Origin: G020354785 sp964461435
Lineage (GTDB): Bacteria > Bacteroidota > Bacteroidia > Bacteroidales > UBA10428
Assembly: GCA_964461435.1 (NCBI GenBank)
Contig: CAYWUI010000005.1
Span: 1-64,000, forward strand
Direction of reading: 5' to 3'
DNA length: 64,000 nucleotides
Shown: piece after piece, positions 9,678-18,320 of the stretch
Layout: every line of letters begins with the position of its first letter
Numbering within the stretch: position 1 is the first letter of the stretch
Notes under the pieces: model-generated
Databases searched by the model: none
What the model saw: the letters and a program-made list of their open reading frames with translations, nothing else
Told to the model about the DNA's origin: nothing
Translations under genes and position numbers: made by a program

Positions 9678-10033
9678 AGGAATAATTGGTTTTTATTAAT
9701 ATGGCCTGAAAAAATACTGTACAGTTAACAGATTAAATCATCAGTAAATAAATATGTTATTTTTGACCTTACTGCAATTAAAAAGTTTTTAAGGAGAATG
9801 CATTTCTTAACAAAATATATTTTCATTTAAAAATCTTAAATTTAAGACATAATAAATTCATATTCATAATAAAAATCCTGTTTTTGATGTATTAATATTT
9901 TTTAATGATTATTGATAATTATTTATTCATTAATGATTTGTCATAGCCATTATCCGAAAAGTTCCGATAAGTATTTATATTTGCACGATTTTTGCATACC
10001 TTAAAGGAGGCATTTTAATATCGGGAGATATAT
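9678..10033. other. Divergent intergenic region with candidate promoters
   Basis: About 355 bp between the epimerase gene (minus) and the DUF6702 gene (plus). It holds a 10-bp palindrome ACTGTACAGT at 9716-9725, 39 bp upstream of the epimerase start, and a TATATTTG -7-like box at 9976-9983 for the plus-strand genes. No ORF with coding character and no RNA gene were seen. Confidence 0.4.
9976..9983 (+). promoter_or_regulatory. Candidate -7 box (TATATTTG) for DUF6702/T9SS-cargo genes
   Basis: The octamer fits the Bacteroidota -7 consensus TAnnTTTG and lies about 50 bp upstream of the DUF6702 start codon. No convincing TTTG/TTG -33 element was found 17-21 bp upstream, which lowers confidence. 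An AAAGGAGG at about 10002-10009 follows it but is too far from the ATG at 10034 to act as its ribosome-binding site. The closer GGGAG at about 10023 is a better candidate. Confidence 0.4.
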
Positions 10034-10528
10034 ATGTATTATTTTATATTTTTAATACTAACCTGTTCCGGGATGCTTTTTCATCCGCTGCATTTTTCAA
10101 TTACCAATATAGACATCAATTCCAAACTGCATGTTGCCGAGATATCATACCAGTTCTTCGCAGATGATTTTAAAAATATGTTGCAAAACCATGAGCAGAC
10201 AGTAATTGATCTGGATCAAAACAAGGATTTGACACCACAAAATATAGAGGCTGTAAATGATTATATTTTTTCCGCGTTTGAAGTAAAATTTAATAAATCT
10301 GAAAAGATAAATCTTGATTTTCAGTATAAAAAGCACGATGAAGCATTAATACGGTTATATTATAAGGGAGAACTGCCCATGGGTGAGATTGAAAGTATTA
10401 CACTGGTGAACGAATTAATGCTGGATCTGTATGAAGATCAGACAAACCTGGTTATTATCAGCCTTGATGGGGAAGAAAAGGGATATACGTTCAATTACAG
10501 GAAAAAAACTTTAAATATCGAGTACTAA
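10034..10528 (+). CDS. DUF6702 family secreted protein
   Basis: A 164-residue protein with a short hydrophobic N-terminus (residues 1-15). Its mature part opens with FHPLHFSITNIDIN and has QFFADDFKNML a little later. This is the pattern of DUF6702 proteins, which are common in Bacteroidota and of unknown function. Charged residues and alternating strands suggest a small beta-rich periplasmic domain. It lies 54 bp upstream of the T9SS-cargo gene and may share a transcript with it. Family assignment is from memory of the motif; function is unknown. Confidence 0.65.
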   Translation: MYYFIFLILTCSGMLFHPLHFSITNIDINSKLHVAEISYQFFADDFKNMLQNHEQTVIDLDQNKDLTPQNIEAVNDYIFSAFEVKFNKSEKINLDFQYKKHDEALIRLYYKGELPMGEIESITLVNELMLDLYEDQTNLVIISLDGEEKGYTFNYRKKTLNIEY

Positions 10529-10582
10529 ATTTACTGAATAATTAAGGACAAAGAGAATTATTTAAATGTTAACTTTGTATTT

Positions 10583-13219
10583 ATGAGGGGAATAATAGTA
10601 TTTATTATTTGCCTGTTTATTAATACGTTGGCTTCCTTGGCGACACACAACAGGGCAGGTGAGATTACTTTCAGTCATATCTCGGGCTATACCTATGAAT
10701 TTACAATAACCACATATACTTATACACCCAGTTTGGCAAACCGTAGTGAGCTGACAATAGAATGGGGTGACAATAGTTCATCAATAGCTCCGATGGCTGA
10801 CGGTTATCCGATATTTTTGCCCAACTATTACCGTCATAATGTATATAATGCAACACATACATTTCCGGGGCCGGGTATATATGAAGTGCTTGTTCAGGAT
10901 CCCAACAGGAACCTTGGGGTACAGAATATACCGAATTCTGTTAATGTGGTATTCTCTATTAAAACAACGATACTTATAAATACAATAATAGGAGATAATA
11001 GCTCGCCGGAACTTTTAAATCCTCCAAAAGACAGGGCTGCCCTTGGACATATTTTTATTCATAATCCGGCGGCATATGATCCTGATGGCGATAGCCTGTC
11101 ATATAAACTGACTGTGTGTACGGGACAGGATGGAAAGCCTATTAAGGATTATACCTTTCCTTCCAGCAGTGATACATTTTATATCAATGAAGTTACAGGC
11201 GATCTGGTCTGGGATGCACCCGTGGATACGGGTAAATATAATGTTGCAATGAATATTCAGGAATGGAGAGATGGCATTATTATTGGCAATATTGTCAGGG
11301 ATATGCAAATTGAGGTATTCAGGACCGACAATAATCCTCCCGACAATCCGGAGCTTACTGATTACTGTGTCGAGGCAGGTACCCTGATTGAATTCCAGGT
11401 TACATCAACGGACAAGGATAATGATCCTGTAATACAGTCAATGGCGGGAGGGCCGTTCGAGATATCAGAGGATTCAGCTGTATTTGCACTTGATACTTCC
11501 GGACCGGGATTTTCAACATCAACTTTCAGATGGCTTACAGCCTGCTCACATGTCAGGAAACAGCCATACCAGGTTATCCTGAAGAGCGAGGATGAAAATA
11601 ATGATATAAACCTTGTAGATATCAGTAATTTTACTATTAAAGTATTGAGCCCGGCGCCAACCGGACTATTAGCTTCTTCTACCAGCATACAGATTAACCT
11701 GTCATGGGATCAGAGCATTTGTAACAATGTTACGGGATATTATATCTATCGCCGTGAAGGGAGTTATAATTTTCAGGCAGACAGTTGCGAAAATGGGGTG
11801 CCTTCATATACAGGCTTTGAAAGAATAGGTGAAGTAAAGGGATCAGGGAATACCCATTTTACGGATGATAATGATGGAGAAGGGCTGATTCAGGGTGTTG
11901 TATATTGCTATATGGTTACTGCCTGTTTTAAAGACGGATCAGAAAGTTTCGCATCACTGCCCATATGTGTCTCACTCGTGCCCGGTACCCCTTCAATCAT
12001 TAATGTCAGCGTCACAACTGTTGATGAGAAAAGCGGTGAAGTTTTTTTATCATGGCTAAAACCTCTGGACGTAGATACATTAGCTGCACCGGGACCCTAT
12101 GTTTTTCAGGTTTTAAGAAGCGATACACTGGAAGAAAATAGTTTTCTTTTAATTGACTCTGTCCTGTCAGAGGATTTGAATGATACAACTTACTTCGATG
12201 TGCTCAATACCGTTAAATTCCCTTATTATTACACTATCAAACTATTCAACAATACCGCTGGAAACAGATTTGAAATTAAAGAGGAAGATAATGAAATTGC
12301 ATCTACTCTTTATATGGATATTATACCGGATGATAATAAACTAACTCTTAATTTCAGGAAGAAGGTACCCTGGGTAAATACAGATTATATTATCTACAGG
12401 CAAAACAGATTAACAGGTATGTTTGACTCAATAGGAATTTCTCAGCAATCTCAATATTCAGACATCGGACTGAAGAACGGAGTTGAGTATTGCTATAAAA
12501 CCAGAAGTATTGGCTGGCGACCTGTTAAAGGCCTGATCTATGAAAATGAAAACCTGTCTCATGTAAACTGTGGCATTCCCAGCGATATGACACCTCCATG
12601 TCCGCCCGCACTATCAGTGATTTCTTTGTGCGACAGCCTGAAGAACATTTTAACATGGACCAATCCGAATAATTATTGCACGGATGACGTAATTGGCTAT
12701 ATAATATATTATTCGGGAACAATACAGAGTGCATCAGATTCAATTGGAGGTACATATTCAGCTGTTGACACAACTTTTCATCATCAACTGGAGCATGTGA
12801 TGCAATTAGGAGGATGTTACTATGTTACAGCAATTGACTCTTTTAAAAATGAAAGTTCTCCTTCAAACAGGGTTTGTATTGATGCATGCCCTTATTTTGA
12901 ATTGCCAAATGTGTTTTCACCGAATAATGATAATATTAACGACAAATTTGTAGCAAAAATCCCGGAAGGAGTATCTGATAATCTGAAGGTCGTGATTAAA
13001 ATATATAACAGGTGGGGACAGCTGGTATTTGAATCAGATGATAACCCGCTGGTTGAATGGAATGGTACTTATATGCATTCAAAAAAAATAGTACCTTCAG
13101 GCGTTTATTATTACATATGCGATGTGTATGAACCAAGAATAACAGGTGTCGAGGTCAGAAGCCTTGTTGGATTTGTACATGTCTTCTCCGATAAATCTAC
13201 AGTTGAAACAAGTGAATAA
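10583..13219 (+). CDS. Large secreted protein with T9SS type B (gliding-motility) C-terminal sorting domain
   Basis: An 878-residue secreted protein with a signal peptide (residues 1-20). It has a PKD/Ig-like N-terminal part beginning with THNRAGEITF, and repeated Ig/fibronectin-like modules from about residue 260 to 780. The C-terminus (about 785-875) reads ELPNVFSPNNDNINDKF, then IYNRWGQLVFES and SGVYYYICDVY. This is the gliding-motility-associated/CHU_C domain that directs type IX secretion system type B cargo out of the cell and onto the surface. Function of the cargo itself is unknown; adhesion is likely. The next gene starts at the base after its stop codon, so the two are coupled. Confidence 0.88.
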   Translation: MRGIIVFIICLFINTLASLATHNRAGEITFSHISGYTYEFTITTYTYTPSLANRSELTIEWGDNSSSIAPMADGYPIFLPNYYRHNVYNATHTFPGPGIYEVLVQDPNRNLGVQNIPNSVNVVFSIKTTILINTIIGDNSSPELLNPPKDRAALGHIFIHNPAAYDPDGDSLSYKLTVCTGQDGKPIKDYTFPSSSDTFYINEVTGDLVWDAPVDTGKYNVAMNIQEWRDGIIIGNIVRDMQIEVFRTDNNPPDNPELTDYCVEAGTLIEFQVTSTDKDNDPVIQSMAGGPFEISEDSAVFALDTSGPGFSTSTFRWLTACSHVRKQPYQVILKSEDENNDINLVDISNFTIKVLSPAPTGLLASSTSIQINLSWDQSICNNVTGYYIYRREGSYNFQADSCENGVPSYTGFERIGEVKGSGNTHFTDDNDGEGLIQGVVYCYMVTACFKDGSESFASLPICVSLVPGTPSIINVSVTTVDEKSGEVFLSWLKPLDVDTLAAPGPYVFQVLRSDTLEENSFLLIDSVLSEDLNDTTYFDVLNTVKFPYYYTIKLFNNTAGNRFEIKEEDNEIASTLYMDIIPDDNKLTLNFRKKVPWVNTDYIIYRQNRLTGMFDSIGISQQSQYSDIGLKNGVEYCYKTRSIGWRPVKGLIYENENLSHVNCGIPSDMTPPCPPALSVISLCDSLKNILTWTNPNNYCTDDVIGYIIYYSGTIQSASDSIGGTYSAVDTTFHHQLEHVMQLGGCYYVTAIDSFKNESSPSNRVCIDACPYFELPNVFSPNNDNINDKFVAKIPEGVSDNLKVVIKIYNRWGQLVFESDDNPLVEWNGTYMHSKKIVPSGVYYYICDVYEPRITGVEVRSLVGFVHVFSDKSTVETSE

Positions 13220-14446
13220 ATGCAAGTGAAAAAATTGGCCGGCATAGTCGCTCTTATAATTGCCTTCACGGGAACAAATGCCCAGGACCCGGATGACTTA
13301 TATTGCAGGGGTGTAGCAAGTTTAATGACAGGCAACTATAGTGAGGCTGCTAATTTTCTGACATCGGCCATAAAGCTGGAACCAAATAATGCACTTATGT
13401 ATCTGAAAAGAGGTGAAGCTTACTATCAGTCAGGACTGCTTGATGATGCTTTAAATGACTTTCTCGAAACTGATATGCTGGATAAAAGCAAAGGCAGCAT
13501 GGGTCTTGCCAGAACATATGCCAGGCTTGGAAATGAAGAAAAATCTTTATTTTATTTGAGAGAGCATCTTAATTCGGGGTATCATTTGAAAGAGAAGGAT
13601 ATTAAAAAAGACAGTGCATTTGATAAGCTGCAATATACTGACGGGTGGTATGTCCTCTGGCAGGAAAACTGGTACACAGGAGAAGAGGAGGTTGAGTCTG
13701 AAGTAGACTATTTGCTCCATAAGGAACAATATCTGGATGCCCTTACCCTGTTGGATGAGAAAATTTTAAAGTCGGAAAATCCTCACATTTTATATGCCTG
13801 CAGGGCCAAAGTATATGAGGAACTTGACAATTATAAAGGAGCTATAGCAGACTGGGATAACGCTATTACTCATGGAGGATATATCCGGGATTACTATATT
13901 GAAAGAGGAAAGGCATACTCCAGGCTGGGCAAATATGAAAATGCTGCCGGGGATTTTACAAAGGTGCTGAGGAATGATCCTGCGTGCTTTTCTTTATATA
14001 TTGAAAGAGCAAATGCGTACGCACAATTGAAAAAATATAGTCTGGCCATAAAGGATGTTGAAACCTACCTGGAATATTTTGATAATGATCAGAACGCAAT
14101 TGCTTTGTGCGGAGATCTGTACTACTTGAGCGGAAACTATATTGAGGCACTTAAATACTATAACAGGAACCTGAGATTGGACAAATCAAAACCTGAATAT
14201 TACAAGGCCAGGGGTAAAGCCTATTTGAAAACCGGCACCTACATGTTTGCAATAAATGACCTGTCGATGGCACTGGACTTATATCCAAATGACGGTGAGA
14301 CCTATTTGCTGAAAGGCATAGCTCTCTTTGAAAGTGGAGATATTGAAGGCGCATGTTCTGACTGGAATAAAGCCAGAAAATTCGGAGAGGTTAAGGCAGT
14401 TGAATATTTACTTAAGTATTGCGATCAAAAGGCTTTGTCCCATTAA
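13220..14446 (+). CDS. Secreted/periplasmic tetratricopeptide repeat protein
   Basis: A 408-residue protein with a signal peptide (about residues 1-21, ending in TNAQ) followed by two blocks of TPR repeats (about 25-130 and 180-395). These are recognisable from recurrent YxxRGxAYxxxGxYxxAxxDFxxAI patterns. The ATG follows directly on the stop codon of the T9SS cargo gene, so translation is coupled. TPR proteins of this type scaffold envelope complexes in Bacteroidota. A role in export or surface assembly of the upstream cargo is inference. Confidence 0.8.
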   Translation: MQVKKLAGIVALIIAFTGTNAQDPDDLYCRGVASLMTGNYSEAANFLTSAIKLEPNNALMYLKRGEAYYQSGLLDDALNDFLETDMLDKSKGSMGLARTYARLGNEEKSLFYLREHLNSGYHLKEKDIKKDSAFDKLQYTDGWYVLWQENWYTGEEEVESEVDYLLHKEQYLDALTLLDEKILKSENPHILYACRAKVYEELDNYKGAIADWDNAITHGGYIRDYYIERGKAYSRLGKYENAAGDFTKVLRNDPACFSLYIERANAYAQLKKYSLAIKDVETYLEYFDNDQNAIALCGDLYYLSGNYIEALKYYNRNLRLDKSKPEYYKARGKAYLKTGTYMFAINDLSMALDLYPNDGETYLLKGIALFESGDIEGACSDWNKARKFGEVKAVEYLLKYCDQKALSH

Positions 14447-14468
14447 AAATATGGGCGCTGTCCCTATT

Positions 14469-15116
14469 TTACTTACCAAGAATTCCTTCCAGTTCATGTA
14501 TGATGTCCTTCATGTCGGAATACTTAATCTGTCCGGGCGCAGTTGCCTTACCCTCATCCATTGAAGCATAGGTAATCTCTGATCCCATGAAAGGTGCAAT
14601 AATCCGCGTTATCTTCCCCAGGCATCCCATGCAAAATGCGACTATCCTTCCGGGGTTATTATAAAGTGAAAGTATCCTTGAATTATCTATATTGGTTTTT
14701 GCTGTTGTCACTACTTTTGCAATATCTGCACCATATTCAAAACAGTCTTTCACAATTTTGTTCAGCACATCAGTTTCAGGAGTATTTCTAAAATTATGGT
14801 AAGAAATGATCACGTCGCAGTTATTCCTGTGGGCATAATCAATCAGATCTTTTCTGTAGGTTTCATCTGACTCATATTCCAGATCAACATATTTCGCTCC
14901 CGCCTTAATTGCAGTTTTTAATTTGTTTATTCTTTCGCCTTCATCGCAGATACCGGGGCGAAGGGTTGCAATTAATTTTTTGGGCTGGGAAAAAATCTCC
15001 TTAATCTTTTTAATGTCAAATTCAGTCAGGTCCAGCCTGATTTCAGCCATATCAACATTTTTTAATGTTGCAAGGCAGTTTTTTATATTTTTATCAGATA
15101 TCGCTACGCAAATCAT
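14469..15116 (-). CDS. aroD: Type I 3-dehydroquinate dehydratase
   Basis: A 215-residue enzyme of the shikimate pathway converting 3-dehydroquinate to 3-dehydroshikimate through a Schiff base. It has the EIRLDL strand (about 25-30), the catalytic-His region ISYHNF (about residues 98-103) and the Schiff-base Lys in DIAKVVTTAK (about residues 125-134). The C-terminal GSEITYAS segment is also diagnostic. The length is near the type I norm. It is the last gene of the aromatic operon and overlaps aroB by 23 bp. Confidence 0.93.
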   Translation of the reverse strand: MICVAISDKNIKNCLATLKNVDMAEIRLDLTEFDIKKIKEIFSQPKKLIATLRPGICDEGERINKLKTAIKAGAKYVDLEYESDETYRKDLIDYAHRNNCDVIISYHNFRNTPETDVLNKIVKDCFEYGADIAKVVTTAKTNIDNSRILSLYNNPGRIVAFCMGCLGKITRIIAPFMGSEITYASMDEGKATAPGQIKYSDMKDIIHELEGILGK

Positions 15117-16131
15117 TAATCATTTCCTCCATTTGTTTTAATGATACTTGTTTAATAATTGCATTTCCTATACTTTCCAGCAGAACAAGGTGAAGAGTGT
15201 CCCCTTCACGTTTTTTATCCTGTCTTATAATATCAAGGATGTCTGACGTCTCGACGTTTATTGATGTTGGTAATCCTAAATTCTCCAAAAGGCTTTTAAT
15301 CCTTTTGAATTCTGTTTCTTTTATCAGCCCAAGTTTCTGAGACAGTTTCAATGCCACGATCATTCCTGCGCTCACAGCTTCGCCATGTAACATCCCGGTA
15401 AGTTTTTCAAAAGAATGGGCAAATGTATGTCCGAAATTTAGCTTTCTTCTTTCTCCTTTTTCCTTCTCATCAGCCTCAACAACTTTGGATTTAATTAACA
15501 CAGAGTCATACACCAGCTTGTTTATTACATCGGCATCCATGTTCAGGGCTTTTTTATAATTATTCTCCAGATAACTGATAACATTTTCATTTTTTATCGC
15601 ACCTGCCTTAACAATTTCTGCAAATCCGGCCACGAAATATTTTTTATCGAGGGTCTTTAACATTTCGCTGTCACATATTACAAATTCAGGCTGGTTAAAG
15701 GTCCCTATCATATTCTTATAGCCCTTAAAGTTGACACCATTTTTCCCGCCAACGCTCGCATCAACCTGTGATAGGAGGGTGGTTGATACAAATCCGAATT
15801 TTAATCCGCGCATAAATATGGAAGCGGCAAAACCTGCTACATCGCAGACTATGCCACCTCCAATGCCTGCAATGAATGAAGAGCGGTCCACTTCATGTTC
15901 AACAAATTTAGCGAATATATAATTAAGAGTATCAATGGTTTTAACTTTCTCCCCGAGTCCGATTTCAATGATAATGCAGGGAGGAAAGTCTCTTTTATAG
16001 AAGTGAGATACATTTGTATCCGTGATAATTACAGTTTTTGTGTCAGGAAGGTAACGGATGAGATTTTCAAGTTTCTCTCCAACAAGAATTTTAGAAGTGC
16101 GGGAATCGGTTTTTATTTCTATGGTTTTCAT
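15094..16131 (-). CDS. aroB: 3-dehydroquinate synthase
   Basis: A 345-residue NAD- and metal-dependent enzyme converting DAHP to 3-dehydroquinate. The GGGIVCDVAGFAAS nucleotide-binding stretch (about 91-104), STTLLSQVDASVGGKNG (about 116-132) and the metal-ligand region with KLNFGHTFAHS (about 229-239) are all present, as is MLHGEAVSAGM. The ATG is 4 bp downstream of the DAHP synthase stop, and the 3' end overlaps aroD. It probably shares the attenuated transcript that starts upstream of pheA. Confidence 0.96.
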   Translation of the reverse strand: MKTIEIKTDSRTSKILVGEKLENLIRYLPDTKTVIITDTNVSHFYKRDFPPCIIIEIGLGEKVKTIDTLNYIFAKFVEHEVDRSSFIAGIGGGIVCDVAGFAASIFMRGLKFGFVSTTLLSQVDASVGGKNGVNFKGYKNMIGTFNQPEFVICDSEMLKTLDKKYFVAGFAEIVKAGAIKNENVISYLENNYKKALNMDADVINKLVYDSVLIKSKVVEADEKEKGERRKLNFGHTFAHSFEKLTGMLHGEAVSAGMIVALKLSQKLGLIKETEFKRIKSLLENLGLPTSINVETSDILDIIRQDKKREGDTLHLVLLESIGNAIIKQVSLKQMEEMINDLRSDI

Positions 16132-16135
16132 TATT

Positions 16136-17221
16136 TTATTTATTCATCACTCTTGTCTGATGATTAATAGATTCCTGATGTATTGCCCTGAAAATCTGCA
16201 TAATAAATTCTTCACTCAGGCCTTTTTTATGTGCCAGTTTAATCATGTTTTTCAGTATTTCATCCCACCTGCTTGCCTGCAATATAGTTATATTATTTTT
16301 CTTTTTATATTCTCCTATTTTTCTTGAAACGGCCATACGGCCATCCAGTATATTCAGGAGTTTTTCGTCATATTCATCTATTTCCTGTCTGAGTTCCTCG
16401 AGAGTAATAAGTAACAAATCATCATCAATATTAGATTTTCTTAAGACAAGTTTAGCAAGAAGATTTTTGAGTTCTTCGGGAGTTATCTGTTGTGCAGCGT
16501 CGCTTAGCGCTTTTTCGGGATTGATGTGAGTTTCAATCATCAATCCGTCAAAATTTAAATCCATTGACCTCTGGGAAACTTCGAAAAGTAATTTTTTGCT
16601 TCCGCATATATGACTGGGATCGGTGATTATTGGCAGTTCGGGTATTCTGCGTTTAAGCTCAATTGGTATTTCCCAGTGCGGATTATTCCGGTACTGTGAT
16701 TTGTTATATGTCGAGAATCCTCTATGTATAGCTGCGATTCTTTTTATGCCTGCATTGTTTATCCTTTCAAGGGCTCCTATCCATAGCTCTGCATCGGGAT
16801 TAACAGGATTTTTTACCATGACGGGAATATCCACACCTTTAAGCGAGTCAGCCAGTTCCTGCACAGAAAAAGGATTTACAGATGTCCTTGCACCAATCCA
16901 TAATATGTCAATACCTGCTTTGAGAGCTTCGTAAACATGCTTGACATTCGCCACTTCAATTGAAGTAAACATGCCGAATTCTTCTTTTACTCTTTTTAAC
17001 CATAATAAACCTCTGGATCCTACTCCTTCAAAAGAATTAGGCCTCGTCCTGGGTTTCCATATGCCTGCTCTGAAAATCTTTATTCCGTTTTTATGCAGTT
17101 GCCGGGCAGTCTCTATTACCTGCTCTTCGCTTTCAGCACTACATGGGCCCGATATAATAAGCGGTCGGTCAAACCTTATTCCGTTAAAACTTAATCCTTC
17201 CAGTTCAAGATTTATTCCCAT
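16136..17221 (-). CDS. Bifunctional DAHP synthase / type II chorismate mutase
   Basis: A 361-residue fusion typical of Bacteroidota. Residues about 1-255 form the class I-beta DAHP synthase, with SGPCSAES at 24-31, IGARTSVNPF, MVKNPVNPD and ITDPSHICGSKK. They condense PEP and erythrose-4-phosphate at pathway entry. Residues about 268-355 form an AroQ (type II) chorismate mutase helix bundle with the LRQEIDEYDEKLLNIL and RMAVSRKIGEYKK helices, which makes prephenate. The fusion may allow prephenate feedback on entry. It sits 3 bp from pheA and 4 bp from aroB. Confidence 0.94.
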   Translation of the reverse strand: MGINLELEGLSFNGIRFDRPLIISGPCSAESEEQVIETARQLHKNGIKIFRAGIWKPRTRPNSFEGVGSRGLLWLKRVKEEFGMFTSIEVANVKHVYEALKAGIDILWIGARTSVNPFSVQELADSLKGVDIPVMVKNPVNPDAELWIGALERINNAGIKRIAAIHRGFSTYNKSQYRNNPHWEIPIELKRRIPELPIITDPSHICGSKKLLFEVSQRSMDLNFDGLMIETHINPEKALSDAAQQITPEELKNLLAKLVLRKSNIDDDLLLITLEELRQEIDEYDEKLLNILDGRMAVSRKIGEYKKKNNITILQASRWDEILKNMIKLAHKKGLSEEFIMQIFRAIHQESINHQTRVMNK

Positions 17222-17224
17222 AGT

Positions 17225-18085
17225 TTATTCCATTATTGATTTACCTTTCATATATTCACCCAGTATCTGCAAGTTACTGGTGAATGGTTTGATAGCTTCA
17301 ACAGCTTGTTTGTAAAGCAAAAAGTCCTCTATTTCAAGATCAACATAAAACTGGTATTCCCATTCTTTGCCAATTATTGGCATTGATTGCACCTTTGTCA
17401 GGTTTATTTCATAATAAGAAAGTATTGATAATACTTTTGACAGGCATCCTATTTTATGAGCCAGTGCAAAAGTTATTGATGATTTATTGACTTTTTTATT
17501 AGGTTTAATTTTACCATTCTTTTCCTCCAGGATCAGAAATCTTGTATAGTTCTTTTTGTTGGTTTCTATACTGGCAGCGAGAATCTCGAGATTATACTTC
17601 TCGGCGGCAAGTGTACTCGATATAGCACCTATGCCTGATAATTTATTATCCCTTATATCTTTTGCACTAAGTGCCGTATCAATACTATCAATCAATTTTA
17701 TATGAGGATATTCTTCAAAGAACTTCTGACATTGCAGTAAAGCCATGGGATGAGAATAAATTTCCTTAATGTCTTTTATTGACTGCCCGGGAAGGGCAAC
17801 AAGATTCTGTTTTATGCGAAGATAGATTTCTCCGATTATTTTCATGTTCGATTCAAGGAGCAGAGTATAATTGGGCAAAATACTTCCTGCAAGTGAATTT
17901 TCAATAGCAGTAATGCCATAGTCCACTAATCCGTTCTGAAGTGCCGTGAATAAGTCTTTAAATGTATTTTTTGGCACAATCTCAATATTATCCTTTTCAA
18001 AATAATGAAGGGCAGCAATTTCATGAAATGCCCCATAACCACCTTGTATAGCTATTTTCTTGACTTTTGTGACTGTTTGATCCAT
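17225..18085 (-). CDS. pheA: Prephenate dehydratase with ACT domain
   Basis: A 286-residue enzyme converting prephenate to phenylpyruvate. The catalytic PDT domain (about 8-190) shows AIQGGYGAFHE, the ITAIENSLAGSI stretch and the conserved YTRFLIL motif near residue 180. The C-terminal ACT domain (about 200-275) begins at SITFALAHKIGCLSKVLSIL. The ESRP motif that binds Phe in many ACT domains reads QSMP here. This is the first structural gene of the operon, preceded by a leader-peptide attenuator at 18112-18265. Confidence 0.94.
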   Translation of the reverse strand: MDQTVTKVKKIAIQGGYGAFHEIAALHYFEKDNIEIVPKNTFKDLFTALQNGLVDYGITAIENSLAGSILPNYTLLLESNMKIIGEIYLRIKQNLVALPGQSIKDIKEIYSHPMALLQCQKFFEEYPHIKLIDSIDTALSAKDIRDNKLSGIGAISSTLAAEKYNLEILAASIETNKKNYTRFLILEEKNGKIKPNKKVNKSSITFALAHKIGCLSKVLSILSYYEINLTKVQSMPIIGKEWEYQFYVDLEIEDFLLYKQAVEAIKPFTSNLQILGEYMKGKSIME

Positions 18086-18111
18086 ATATTGAATTTAAAA
18101 TTAAAAATCAG

Positions 18112-18143
18112 ACAAAAAAAAAGTCCCAAACTTATTGGGACTT
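18112..18143 (-). terminator. Attenuator terminator of the pheA-DAHPS/CM-aroB-aroD leader
   Basis: A 9-bp perfect stem (18135-18143 with 18121-18129, five-base loop) is followed on the minus strand by nine T residues (18114-18122). It lies between the leader peptide and the pheA start codon, so it would stop the operon rather than end an upstream gene. The proximal arm (AAGTCCC, 18137-18143) can instead pair with GGGATTT (18171-18177, one G-U pair). That pairing would prevent termination. Confidence 0.85.
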
Positions 18144-18164
18144 CCTGTTATATTTATTATATAA

Positions 18165-18225
18165 ACAAACAAATCCCTCAGGTTATTAAAAAATAGAAGT
18201 AAAAGAAGAAAGCGGACTTGTTTGT
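18165..18225 (-). promoter_or_regulatory. Leader RNA pause/antiterminator segments
   Basis: Segment 1 (ACAAACAAGTCC, 18214-18225) lies inside leader codons 5-8 and is complementary over 12 bases, with one G-U pair, to segment 2 (GGATTTGTTTGT, 18165-18176) just after the leader stop codon. Segment 2 overlaps GGGATTT, which can pair with the first arm of the terminator. Pairing 1:2 leaves the terminator free to form. A ribosome stalled at the Phe/Tyr codons would cover segment 1 and release segment 2 to act as antiterminator. Confidence 0.8.
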
Positions 18226-18237
18226 ATTGTATCTCAT
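18178..18237 (-). CDS. pheL: Phe/Tyr-rich leader peptide of the aromatic operon (19 aa)
   Basis: An ATG at 18235-18237 opens a 19-codon frame, MRYNTNKSAFFFYFYFLIT, ending in TGA at 18178-18180. Codons 10-16 are five Phe and two Tyr in a row, the mark of a translational sensor of charged tRNA-Phe and tRNA-Tyr. It sits about 15 bases downstream of the predicted transcription start and about 35 bases upstream of the attenuator hairpin. The gene it controls, pheA, begins the Phe pathway. The symbol is used by analogy with enterobacterial pheL; the sequence is not homologous. Confidence 0.85.
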   Translation of the reverse strand: MRYNTNKSAFFFYFYFLIT

Positions 18238-18257
18238 TGTCTTAGTATTTAACGGTA

Positions 18258-18286
18258 CAAAAATAATTAAACTTTTGAAAAAACAA
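18258..18286 (-). promoter_or_regulatory. Promoter of the aromatic operon (TTG, 18 bp, TATTTTTG)
   Basis: On the minus strand a TTG at 18284-18286 is followed after 18 bp by TATTTTTG at 18258-18265. This fits the Bacteroidota -33/-7 promoter. The predicted start near 18252 would give a leader of about 165 nt before pheA and about 15 nt before the leader peptide. It lies in the gap after the aldo/keto reductase gene, so the operon has its own promoter. Confidence 0.7.
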
Positions 18287-18320
18287 TTAATAAAGTTAAT
18301 ATTTGTTATGGCTTTTAATC

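Noticed and set aside
10570..10577. TAACTTTG -7-like box just before the T9SS cargo gene
   Set aside because: Only 5 bp from the ATG with no -33 element; would require a leaderless transcript.
14447..14468. GGGCGCTGTCCC between convergent genes as a terminator
   Set aside because: Only three G-C pairs with a mismatch next to them; too weak to call.
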